A DNA stretch of 64,000 bases from Epiperipatus broadwayi (lineage: Eukaryota; Onychophora; Udeonychophora; Euonychophora; Peripatidae), in assembly GCA_028023455.1 (NCBI GenBank), contig JAQFVV010007231.1:1-64000 (forward strand), written 5' to 3'. The translations under genes were made by a program, and so were the position numbers. How positions within the stretch are numbered: position 1 is the first letter of the stretch; each line of letters starts with the position of its first letter. The notes under the pieces were generated by a model. It did no database searches and had not been told where the DNA came from. It saw only the letters and a list, made by a program, of their open reading frames with translations. This document shows positions 49,108 to 64,000 of this stretch, in pieces.

Positions 49108-52048
49108 GTAACTTTCCAACATCCATGATGATTTCCTACATAAGTTTTAAAATCCCCAGCCTTGGCCTCACCACCTCTCTCTACCTCACACACACACATG
49201 TAACCTTCAGCATTGATGGCCTTAGGATCAATGGTGATGGGGCCAACATATAATAAATTGCCAGGGTGCCAAATTGCAACTTTAATTGAAAATCAATTTA
49301 TCTGTTTATTATCTGCTAATAATTTCTTTAATTATCTACATTAACCTTAATCTATTTCAGGATGCTAGGAAAGTGCTTTTAGGCTAATTGGCCCCTGGTG
49401 AATTTTTTCATATGTGTTATATGCTAAAATTCTTGTAGAATGGTATATTTTATTATAAAAAAAATTTTGCTCAAAAAATTTGTGCTAAAAGGTGCAAAAT
49501 TCAAAATTCCTTCACTTACAATAGACATAAGCCCTACACTGACATATTCAGCTATTGTCTGTTTTCAAGCTGTAAAACATTTGGCATTTAATGACATTGC
49601 AGTTTCAATGATGCAAAAATTAGTTTATTTGCAAATTTATTATGGTTTTAGATAATATTTTTTAAATAATTTATACTAGATTTATTAGATATCAAGAAAT
49701 ATAAATTATTAACTTATTTTGACTTGAAATATTTTATTTTCAAAAATATGTTATATTAGCAGCTAACATAAATATGGCCTGAAGTAATTTACAAGACTAG
49801 CTTTGATGTAAACAATCTACGTCATATTTATGAGTAAGAAAATATCACAATTTTGCAATAAATATTCAAAAAATTTAAACTTTTAAAGCATAATTCATTA
49901 GATATAAGAGATATAAATAAATATTCGTTTGGATGTTTAAAAATAATAAAAAACAAATATTTTTTGATTATGTAAACTGAAAATAATCTTTCTAGAAATG
50001 ATAACATGTAAACTCTTTATTTTGAATACAATCTCTTTTTTGATATTTACAGACACACAATGTGAACATTTAAATCTTATTTCAGTAGTAAACAAAAATA
50101 TCTATCAAATGAAGTCAAATTTATTATTTTTTGATAAGTAATCATCATTTTATTATATATTATACATTGATGTGTGAGATTAAGAAAAATGTCAGAAATA
50201 TCAGAAAAATAGCAAAATTTGGTAGGATTAATATCTGATGAATGGGCTAACTAGTAGAAATTTTAATGAATAAACACAGAGTGAAATTACTACTAATAAT
50301 AATATTGTGATTTATTACATTTGTTGGAGGAGAAAAATCTCATTGCAACTCCCCATTTTACACCAGTTCTCTCAGAACACTCCCCCTCCACCTGACATTA
50401 AAGCCACAATTAAATTTAAGGAAATCTAAACTATTTCCATGCCAATCATCTTCATCATTTTCCATTACTATACCATTCTTTAATTCATAATTCAATTTTG
50501 CAAACATTTGTAATTACTCATTATAAACTTTGGTTATTTTGGTAACTCTTCTTTACTATATGATAATCTTATCTCAGGGCTTCAGAATAGCAATGTATGG
50601 AAATTAACAATCAGTTATGAATTATTAGTGATATATAAATACACTCCCAGGGATGACAATGATAGTTGACCTTGGCTTAATTCAACCTAGCCAAATACAC
50701 TTTCTATCCTTCCAAATAATTAAGATTAAATTTTAACCATAGATTTTGTTGGCAAAATAACATGAATGCTTGAACCATTTAAAAAATTTAACTAATAAAT
50801 TTACCTGGGAAGGTATTTGAATACAGTAGGTGGAGAAAAAATTTAATGTCCACCCACTGTATTCTATATCACCCAATAATCCTACTGCATACTATACACT
50901 TTAAATTTAATATTGCTAATTAGTTTACTTGTATTTCACACTTATTCATTTGAGTTTGCAGTGTTAAAATAGTTTTCTCTTCTGTCAAATTTAGTAATAA
51001 AACTTTTTAAAATAATCTCTTAAGCAATTTAGCCCAGATGTAGTGTAATTAACTACATCATAATTAAATTTAAATAATATTGTATTGGTGTATGATTAGG
51101 ATTTCCAGAATTTATTGGATCCACAAAGCATTGAGACACAGACAAGATTTTATTTAGAAATGATAACATTTTATTAAAAATAATAAACTAAAATGTATTT
51201 ACATTATCTGCATGGTTTTCCTGTAGCTTTTTCTAGTTCTTCAACCATAATAAAAAGTAATACTAAACATCAGATATTAATAAATTGTTCACAGAACAAA
51301 ATATTATTTAATTATCAATAGGCTGAGATTTACAGATGCTATGGACAGACTTTTCCTAACTTTAAATAATTCATGTAAGATTTTAATCTAATAAAACTTA
51401 TTATTAACTTCCTAAATATACTTTTAAACTCTAAATAATATTATTTACTATATGGTTGCTAGCATTGGCCATGAAGAAATGAACTTATAATTTATGCCTC
51501 AATTAAATTACATAATATGCCTTGAAAACTTAGTTTTGAATTTTAAATATTTTACAACATTTTCTTACCCTAGCATGTATTAAATAATTGTACAACTATT
51601 AAAAGAATTGGTACACATACTGGTCATAATCTCACCTGCACATATATAAATCCTCTACCAATGCCCCCAAGGTGTCATATTTTAGTTGGTTTACCATTCC
51701 AGTGAAGATTGTGTCTGGCTGTGAACTGGAACTTCGATGCATATTGCTTATTGTCAAATAAAAAGGTTTTATGTTTCAACTTCAAAATTCAACTTTATAA
51801 TTATTCTTGGCTCTAAACTAGCTATGTAAACTAAATGAAACGCAATGCATCAGTACAACAGATCGTATTTTTGAACTCACTTTCACAAAGAAATTGAAAA
51901 TTGATTCTATGACCCAGATAACTTTACAAATAACTTATACTCTTACTCTTCTCCAAATAATATACACCCATAACGAAAATAATTAAACATCTCCATGAGT
52001 GTTTGCACAGACCCATAACAATAGAAAGAGCACCTTTTTACTAGGGTT
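49108..52048 (-). repeat. Family B repeat, copy 3, interrupted by an insertion
   Basis: It aligns with copies 1 and 2. The alignment is broken by foreign sequence at 49345-50226 and resumes exactly. Similarity to copy 2 ends at about 52048, where a short (CTA)n-like run begins. Confidence 0.65.
49345..50226. mobile_element. 882-bp insertion flanked by TTAA/ATTAA
   Basis: The B repeat reads ctacattaatatctgatg when uninterrupted (copy 1). Here ATTAA is duplicated on each side of an 882-bp insert that starts CCTTAATC and ends TTTGGTAGG. A TTAA duplication with CCT...AGG ends suggests a piggyBac-like non-autonomous element, but the terminal inverted repeat is only about three bases. The 71-codon ORF at 49440 has no recognisable domain. 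The empty-site comparison is the strong evidence, and the family is a guess. Confidence 0.6.
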
Positions 52049-52846
52049 ACTGCTACTGGTGCTACTACTACTACAACAATGACACAAGATTTTTTTTGGT
52101 GGAGTTATTAAATATTTGTTATGTACTTTGTTTTATTTCATAGAATAAATTGAATTATTATTGTCATAGTAGATATATCATTATAAATGTATAGTGTGCT
52201 AATACGACTTTATAGATATTAGAATAACTATTTATCTAATATTATTTAATATAGATATTACAACAGAAAATACATATCTAAATTATTCAAGCTTGAATTA
52301 CAGTTAAGTTATTATTTTGGATTGAGACAGATTAAGTGATTTATTATAATGAGACATTTGAAACTAATCACAAGATTATTCACGATATTTTAATGGTCAT
52401 TGACAATATATAAAATTATAGTTTAGGTAGCCTAATGAATTTTAGAGCATAAATGTTTTGATACATTCAGAGTAAATAAGGAATACTATAATTTGATGTT
52501 ATTCTATAATTTTAAAATTATAATTTGTGGTGGATATCTATTATTACAATTTTAGATTTAACTAAGGAGATAATGGTTTATGTTGTTATATAATTAATAG
52601 CTGTGTACATTAAGATTGATATTTAATTATATTAACTCCTGTGATTTAGTTGTTCAAACTTGAGAGTTATTAATATGGTACATGTTCAATTATTTAAGCT
52701 TTTGGTATCCACACTACCTTATTAATTAAGCTTCTGATGTTCACACCAACTTAAATTAGATCTTTGATACTACAATGCATTGTATAGTCACTTTTTAATT
52801 TGTTGTCTAAATGTAAGCTTTATTGAGTAAAATATAGTCTGTTACA
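52049..52846. other. Unassigned AT-rich stretch ending GTTACA
   Basis: No gene is seen. It ends CTGTTACA against a (TA)n, like a plus-sense U5 end, so it may be a fragment of another LTR. Confidence 0.35.
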
Positions 52847-57708
<4,862 letters not shown>

Positions 57709-57753
<45 letters not shown>

Positions 57754-57784
57754 ACTTATATATATATATATATATATATATATA
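57709..57784. repeat. (TA)n with an internal inverted ttttactta/taagtaaaa
   Basis: Two TA tracts are separated by TTTTACTTA. The same sequence appears inverted just to the right (taagtaaaa), so the whole forms a small TA-rich palindrome at the junction of C2 and E1. Confidence 0.85.
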
Positions 57785-60243
57785 AGTAAAATATATTTAA
57801 GAGGAGCATGAGATCAAGAGATCTCTGAGATCATTGAGAGATCAGCATAGCAACTACAAGCATCATTAACTACAAGCATTATAATTTAAAAAATAAGTAC
57901 AAGTAAATACTCGAGAGAAATAGCCATCCATCATCATGATTGATGGGAATAAATAATTCATTACAATAAATCAATACAGTAAATCAACAATCAATCTGGT
58001 GACTGGATTGAAAATGGGTCTTCTATAGACCAAGCTAACTATTGAGTCTTTCCAAGCTTAGGAAATTATTTTTCCAATAATTCAGAAACACAAACTAAGT
58101 GCTCATCCATCAGAATACATAAAAATCAAACAATAATGCTGGGATACAAAAACAAGCTGACCATCATCAATGCTCAGGCCACTTGTACTGGCCAACTATA
58201 AACTTAACTATTAATGAGGCTAAACTAAAATAAAAAATAGTGCATGAGCTTTAAGGAATATAATCTTATGCACCAACCAGGATGATGATTAATCATCGCT
58301 GGATGCCCCAAATGTACTAATATACACATCCCCATTTATATATTCATCTTGTGCATGAATCTAGATCAAAGAACATAAGCTCTATTACTGTATGTGACAA
58401 AGAGATGATGGAAACAATTTTTAACAATTGAAACACAAGTTTATTAACAATAATAATAAAATGGAAATTAAGATCAATAAAACTAAGATTACTCACATAT
58501 AAACTTTTTGATTTTGATTACAATACAAAATTTCAATTATCACATTGTGATTTACATAATTATTATCCAAAATTCAAATTGTTACATTAATTTACATATA
58601 CGTGAACACAGACATGCGATTTCTAACATACATTTATCTATTTCAATTGATAACCAATAATGACAAAAATGATTACAATTCACATATATGTTTTATTTTA
58701 ATTTGTTACAATAATATTATATTTTTCATAATTAATTAATTTAGAAAACACTTATGTTTCACACATATATGTGTGTATAAATAAAATATATAATTTAAAA
58801 TTTAATTTCAGTTTATAAGTTCTTTTTTTATCAAACTAAATAAAGTCAACTTTTTTTTGACAGATGTTTGTTGGTTAATTATCAAGGACTCTAAATATAA
58901 AATGTCCATTTTTTCTTAATAAATGAAAAATAAAATCGTTTTATATATCTGTCACTTCAGGCCAAAGAAATTATTTAAAATTTCATTGTTATATATAATT
59001 GCTATTAGGTTTCAACTCAAGTTAGTTGTTTGTTTTAATTTCAAGTTATTAATTCATAATTTTAAAAGTCATTTTATGGAATATTTAAATAAAAGAACTC
59101 ACTGTATACAGATGTGATGTGTTTATCTGTGGTTCCCTGTGTGTAACAGCAGTAGAAGTACACCAATTTCTTCAAGGTTTCTCTTGGTAATCTTGGTTTT
59201 TGGTCCATCAGAAAAATGTAATCCAGGTTTGTTGTCATCATCAGGTAAAAGTATATAATTAAGGTATGGTTGGCTTACCATGAGATTCCTTTTGTAGTCC
59301 AAGCAATTGTCAACCTGTCTTCTAGAACATATTTAAGCAGCAGTTGATCCACTTGAAGTGCTCATGGCTTCATGAATAAAAACTCTACAGTAAACTATAA
59401 GGCAGCTACTGAACTGTTTTTAGATCTTCATAAAAGCTTTATATAATTCTGCTAGCTATTTTGTCCTCATTTTATTCTGGCTATTGATTCAGAAGTGACC
59501 CAGCTTCACATAAATCAAAATTCCTGTGAAGGAAAATAGTAGCAGCTCCTGCCTTCAGGGACATCACTTCATGGTAGCTATTCTGCCAACTCTCTGCTAC
59601 AGCCAACAACGTAATGCAGCTATCCATTTTGGGCAGCTAATTGCTGCCACTTACTCAAAAAAATTTATAGCCAGACTGTTCTGTTCAGCTCTTACAAAAA
59701 ACTACAATCCAGACTATGCAGTTGGCCTAGTTGGCCACTGCTTAAAATATTAAAAAATCTCTGACCAACTTTTATAAAACTGCCAGTAATAATTAACTGA
59801 TATTTTTTGATCAGTATTTTTATAAACTTGGTGGTCAGGTAATAAAAACGTAGTGACTGTTTTCAATTAACTTTAATCCTTTTGAAAACAAGCTGGAAAT
59901 TTCTGTCATAGTGTGATATTCATGTTTTTTACTTTAATCTTTGGAATTTGACCAAAGATGTAATAATCCTTTAGAATTTTTAATATACAAAGATTTTTAA
60001 CTATGCAGTAGAAATGCAAATAAGCATTAATTAAAAAAAGATATTTTATAGAAGTATTAGTTAAAAGATTTTAAAAAATAAATTATGCTTTTTTTTTGTT
60101 GTTAATTTTAAAATCAGAATTATTTTACAAAGAAATTTTACTTTAAACCTGGAGTGATTTAACCCTTTCCTTATTATTATTTTATTTTAGAAAATATAGA
60201 AAAATATCTACAAAAATTTATCCTGTGTTTATTTCTACTTTTC

Positions 60244-60247
<4 letters not shown>
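57785..60247 (-). repeat. Family E repeat, copy 1
   Basis: From tttaagaggagcatgagatc near 57795 it is collinear with 61942-64000, at least to 59830. It lies between (TA)n tracts. On the minus strand AATAAA occurs near 58450, reminiscent of the B repeats. The ORF at 59526-59753 has only a weak, differently starting counterpart in copy 2 and is not supported as a gene. It may be a minus-sense LTR. The right boundary is set only by the microsatellite. Confidence 0.6.

Positions 60248-60331
<84 letters not shown>
60248..60331. repeat. (TA)n microsatellite
   Basis: An uninterrupted TA tract of about 84 bp. Confidence 0.95.
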
Positions 60332-60336
<5 letters not shown>

Positions 60337-61120
60337 TACATTATATTAGTGTGTGTGTTATCAATCCAACTTGTTACATTGCCCTGGTCTGAGGAAAAAT
60401 GAAAATAGAAATGAAACACATATCTAATGATAAAATTTACATGTATAATCAAAATAAAGTTCACATCTAAATCTATGTACTCATCAATTTTTTTAGAGAT
60501 CTGACAGACATATGATGGTTAACAGGATGAATAATGATCTGAAATTGTGAGATACCTAAAGAATTTAGCCACCGGTATGTAAGAACACAATGCATCATGA
60601 ACACCAAGAGTGCTACCTCAAATGTGAAACTATAAGCTACTACAACCCTGATAAAGAAAATACAAAAATTTTTCCAAAGCTCTCTCTCTTCCATGGAGGC
60701 TCTGGAAAATAGAAAACTATATCCTGCTTTTGTTTTATAGACTGGGAAATACAAGCTATGCCTTGCTCCTTTTCTTTGGAGAATTAGAGGCTGGAATCAT
60801 GAAAGGACTATGTTAACTTCTCTATGACAAACAATATGAAATACAAAAATAGGTTGGAGAAAATAGTGGAGATGGGACACCCTCAGAGTTGCATAAAAAC
60901 ATTGCATCCTCAAGCCAATCACAAAAATCTCCATCCATCATCAAAACTAAAAATACAGCTAAACAAACTTCAACAACCAAACACCAAATCCAATCTCCAA
61001 AATCATCAATTTTCTATTTAACTCTAAATATGAACCTCTCTCCAAAGACACATAAAAATTACTATTTTATAATTTATAATCATCATCAGTACTTTTATCA
61101 CATATTTTACAGTAATGTCT

Positions 61121-61282
61121 AAACAATATTTATCTAAATCACATGTTGTTAAAAATTGATAATAAATTGAAACTATGCTAGCCTGATTGGCTGTCTCTGT
61201 TATAATTATGCATGTGAAAGGCTAGCATACTTTCAATTTATTATCAATTTTTAACAACATGCGATTTAGATAAATATTGTTT
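61121..61282. repeat. Hairpin inverted repeat, 63-bp arms
   Basis: Arms at 61121-61183 and 61220-61282 are nearly perfect inverted copies (aaacaatatttatctaaatc / gatttagataaatattgttt), with two mismatches and a 36-bp loop. Part of the loop and right arm recurs as a direct repeat at 61527-61588. Confidence 0.85.
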
Positions 61283-61588
61283 ACATATGTTGCTGCTATG
61301 AAAATTGCGGTATAGTAAATCTGAGATTTCGTGCCATAATATATTATATTAATAACACAATGAATGATAATTGTATTTGTTTATATATTTAAAGCTTTCG
61401 GGCTAAGATGCTTAAGACTGGCTTATATATATAAAAGTTAAGTTTAGAAAAGGTGGTATCAACCTTTTCTATCAAAATCTCTGTCTCGTGTCTAAGCTTG
61501 ATTATTTATTAGATATCTGTTTAAAATCTGATTGGCTGTCTCTGTTATAATTGTGCATGTGAAAGGCTAGCATACTTTCAATTTATTA
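61124..61588. mobile_element. 465-bp insertion with 13-bp flanking repeat
   Basis: AGTAATGTCTAAA occurs at both edges (61111-61123 and 61589-61601), and the flanks look continuous with the A-type leader, so this is probably an insertion with a target duplication. Inside are the hairpin, a block of about 62 bp repeated 343 bp apart, and a 9-bp hairpin agaaaaggt/accttttct near 61450. No hammerhead core was found. The class is unknown. Confidence 0.45.
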
Positions 61589-61743
61589 TTAGTAATGTCT
61601 AAATTAAATTTGCATAAAATGCATATTTTTTTTATTTCTCAGTTGTGGATTGAGATCAAATTGATAATTTTGAAGTGATGATCACCAGTATGTGATCATC
61701 ATCAGCCATCTATAATGATTGCTACAGTACATGATTATAATCA

Positions 61744-61762
61744 GCCCTCAGTTATGTAACCA
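61744..61762 (-). promoter_or_regulatory. Degraded primer-binding site
   Basis: The minus strand reads TGGTTACATAACTGAGGGC. The TGG start, the AAC..G core and the GGGC end follow the A2 site, and it sits two bases from the TG of an LTR end. Confidence 0.4.
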
Positions 61763-61764
61763 TT

Positions 61765-61875
61765 TGTAATGGAATGGGGTGGGTGATAGAAGGAAAATGG
61801 GTTGAAACTGGGTGATGGCAAAATGTCATCAATCTAAGTCAATACAAAATCAAAATGAAATATCAATAGTTTACA
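61765..61875 (-). repeat. U5-proximal LTR fragment
   Basis: It starts TGTAATGGAATGGGGTGGG beside the primer-site remnant and is cut after about 110 bp by (TA)n. The same fragment stands alone between TA tracts at 52873-52994. Confidence 0.6.
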
Positions 61876-61931
61876 ATATATATATATATATATATATATA
61901 TTGTATATATTTATATATATATATATATATA

Positions 61932-64000
61932 TGTAAGATCTATTTAAGAGGAGCATGAGATCAAGAGATCTCAAAGATCATTGAGAGATCAGTAAAGCAA
62001 CTACAAGCATCGCAACTACAAGCATCATTAACTATCAGCATTATAATTTTAAAAATAAGTACAATTAAATACTCGAGAGAAATAACCATCCATCATCATC
62101 ATTGTTGGAAATAAAGAAATCATTTTAATAAATCAATACAGTAAATCAACAGTCAATCTCATGTCTGGATAGAAAATAGGTCTTTTGTAGACCAGACTAA
62201 CTATTGAGCCTTTGCCAGCTTAGCAATGATTTAACCATTAATTCGGAGACATATACTAAGTGTGTATTCATCAGAATACATAAGAATCAAACAATAATGA
62301 TGGGATACAAAAACAAGCTGACCATCATCAATGCTCAGGCCACTTGTACTGGCCAACTATAAACTTAACTGTTAATAAGGCTAAACTAAAATAAAAAATA
62401 GTGCATGGGCTTTAAAAAATATAATCTTAAGCACCAAGCAGGATGATGATTAATCATCGCTGGACGCCCCAAATGCACTAATATACACATCCCCATTTAT
62501 ATATTCATCTTGTGCATGAATCTAGATCAAAGAACATAAGCTCTATTATTGTATGTGACAAAGAGATGATGGAAACAATTTTTAACAATTGAAACACAAG
62601 TTTATTAACAATAATAATAAAATGGAAATTAAGATCCATAAAAATAAGATTACTCACATATAAACTTTTTGATTTTGATTACAATACAAAATTTCAATTA
62701 TCACATTGTGCTTTACATAATTATTATTCAAAATTCAAATTGTTACATTGATTTACATATATGTGCACCCAGACATGCGATTTCTAACATACATTTATAT
62801 ATTTCAATTGATAACCAATAATGACAAAAATGATTACAATTTACATATATGTTTTATTTTAATTTGTTACAATAATATTATATTTTTCATAATTAATTCA
62901 TTTGGAAAACACATACATTTCACACATATATGTGTGTATAAACAAAATATATAATTTAAATTTTAATTTCAGTTTATAAGTTCTTTTTTTTTAATCAAAC
63001 TAAATATAGTCCAAATTTGATAGACAGGAACTTGTTGATTAATTATCAAGGTCTCTAAATATAAAATGTCCTTTTTTTCTTAATAAACAAAAAATAAAAT
63101 CGTTTTATATATCTATTGCTTCAGGCCAAAGAAATTATTTAAACTTTCATTATTATATATAATTGCTATTAGATTTCAACTCAAAGCAAAAGTGACCTGT
63201 TTGGCTTAAGTTTAAGTTATTAATTCACAATTTTAAAAGTCATTTTGAGGAATATTTAGAATAAATAACTTACTGTATATACATGTGATGTGTTTCTCTG
63301 TGGTCCCGTGCATGTATTGATAAACAGCAACATAAGTAAACCAATTTCTTCAAGCTTTCTCTTGGTAAGCTTGGTTTTTCATCCATCAAAAAAATGTAAT
63401 CCATGTTTGTTGTCATCATCAGGTAAAAGTATATAATTCAGGAATGGTTGGCGTACCATGAGATTCCTTTTGTAGTCCAAGAAATTGTCAAGCTGTCTTC
63501 TAGAACATATTTAAGCAGTATTTGATCCCTTTGAAGTGACCCTGGCTTCATGAATCATAACTCTGCAGTAAACTATAAGGCAGCTACTCGACTGTCCTTA
63601 GATCTTCATTGAAGCTTTGTATAACTCTGCTAGCTATTTTGTCATAATTTTTTTCAGGCTGTTAATAAAGAAGTGACCCAACTTCAAGTAAATCAACACT
63701 CCTCTGAAGGAAAATTGTAGCAGCTCCTGCCTTCAGCTACATCACTTCATGATGGCTAATCTGCCAACTCTCTGCAACAGCCAACACCATACTGCAGCTA
63801 TCTATTTTGGTCAGCTAATTGTTGCCACGGACTCAAAAACTTTTAGTAGCCAACTGTTCTGTCCAGCTCTTTCAAAAAACTACAATCCAGACTCTGCTGT
63901 TGACCTATGTGGCCCCTGCTTAAAAAATTAAAAACACTTCTGACTAACTCTTAAAAAACTATCAGCAAAAACCAACTGATATTTTTTTATCAGTCTTCTT
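61932..64000 (-). repeat. Family E repeat, copy 2, cut by the window edge
   Basis: It starts TGTAAGATCTATTTAAGAGG right after a TA tract and is collinear with copy 1 to the end of the window. The TGTAAG start, with TG next to (TA)n, supports a minus-sense LTR end. The short ORFs at 62748 and 63749 are not conserved as proteins. Confidence 0.6.

Larger units (their letters stand above)
60332..61763 (-). mobile_element. Diverged family-A-like internal leader fragment
   Basis: The stretch 60473-61120 aligns with the A1 and A2 leaders (for example acaatgcatcatgaaca and ctatgccttgctc near 60587 and 60757). The alignment appears to resume after the insertion at 61124-61588. A degraded primer site and an LTR end follow at 61744 and 61765. 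The 93-codon minus ORF at 60473-60754 overlaps the counterpart of the leader ORFs at 7344 and 32224 and extends beyond it. No Gag-like ORF remains. Confidence 0.55.

Noticed and set aside
59526-59753. 75-codon ORF in E1 and its partial counterpart at 63749
   Set aside because: Only part of the frame is shared, starts differ, and the copies diverge at many first and second codon positions, so it is probably not a gene.

Overview
The window is very AT-rich eukaryotic DNA crowded with (TA)n, (AC)n and (GA)n tracts and long dispersed repeats. It has no bacterial-style gene organisation. LTR retrotransposons with a tRNA-Lys-type primer site, candidate splice sites and hammerhead-bearing retrozyme-like tandem repeats point to an animal, most likely an invertebrate. 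I cannot name the species. I see no complete ordinary host gene, so most of the window is mobile-element sequence.

The best-supported structures are two nearly complete, minus-strand LTR retrotransposons of one family (called A here): A1 at 1306-12011 and A2 at 26144-36482. Each has TG...CA LTRs of 3.1-3.6 kb and a polypurine tract beside its left LTR. Each also has a primer-binding site beside its right LTR (clean tRNA-Lys type in A2, eroded in A1) and an internal region of only about 4 kb. That region carries one long ORF: an acidic, coiled-coil, Gag-like protein followed by a tandem 16-residue WYRESISL-type array. In A2 only, the ORF ends in a stretch resembling a Ty3/gypsy integrase C-terminus. 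No protease, reverse transcriptase, RNase H or integrase core is present, so these look like non-autonomous, Pol-deleted elements. A3 (19203-22536) is an older solo LTR of the same family in the opposite orientation.

Related long repeats fill much of the rest: C (4.6 kb, at 12094 and 53094), B (36493, 46605 and 49108, with a decayed coiled-coil ORF at 44931-46190), E (57785 and 61932), a diverged A-like leader with primer-site remnant and LTR end (60332-61875), and segment D (22632-26123), which is also bounded by TG...CA. Most of their ends abut (TA)n tracts and share a GTTACA-like end, suggesting a lineage that targets, or is flanked by, TA microsatellites.

Two short tandem direct repeats, at 16739-17284 (period 414 bp) and 39401-40212 (period 472 bp), carry minus-strand motifs that fit type I hammerhead ribozymes and look like metazoan retrozymes. 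Every A LTR also contains a tRNA-Leu-like module whose stems show paired changes between A1/A2 and A3. Three fold-back inverted repeats, a TTAA-flanked 882-bp insertion and a few weak exon candidates (23273-23316 and 41.5-43.8 kb) complete the window.
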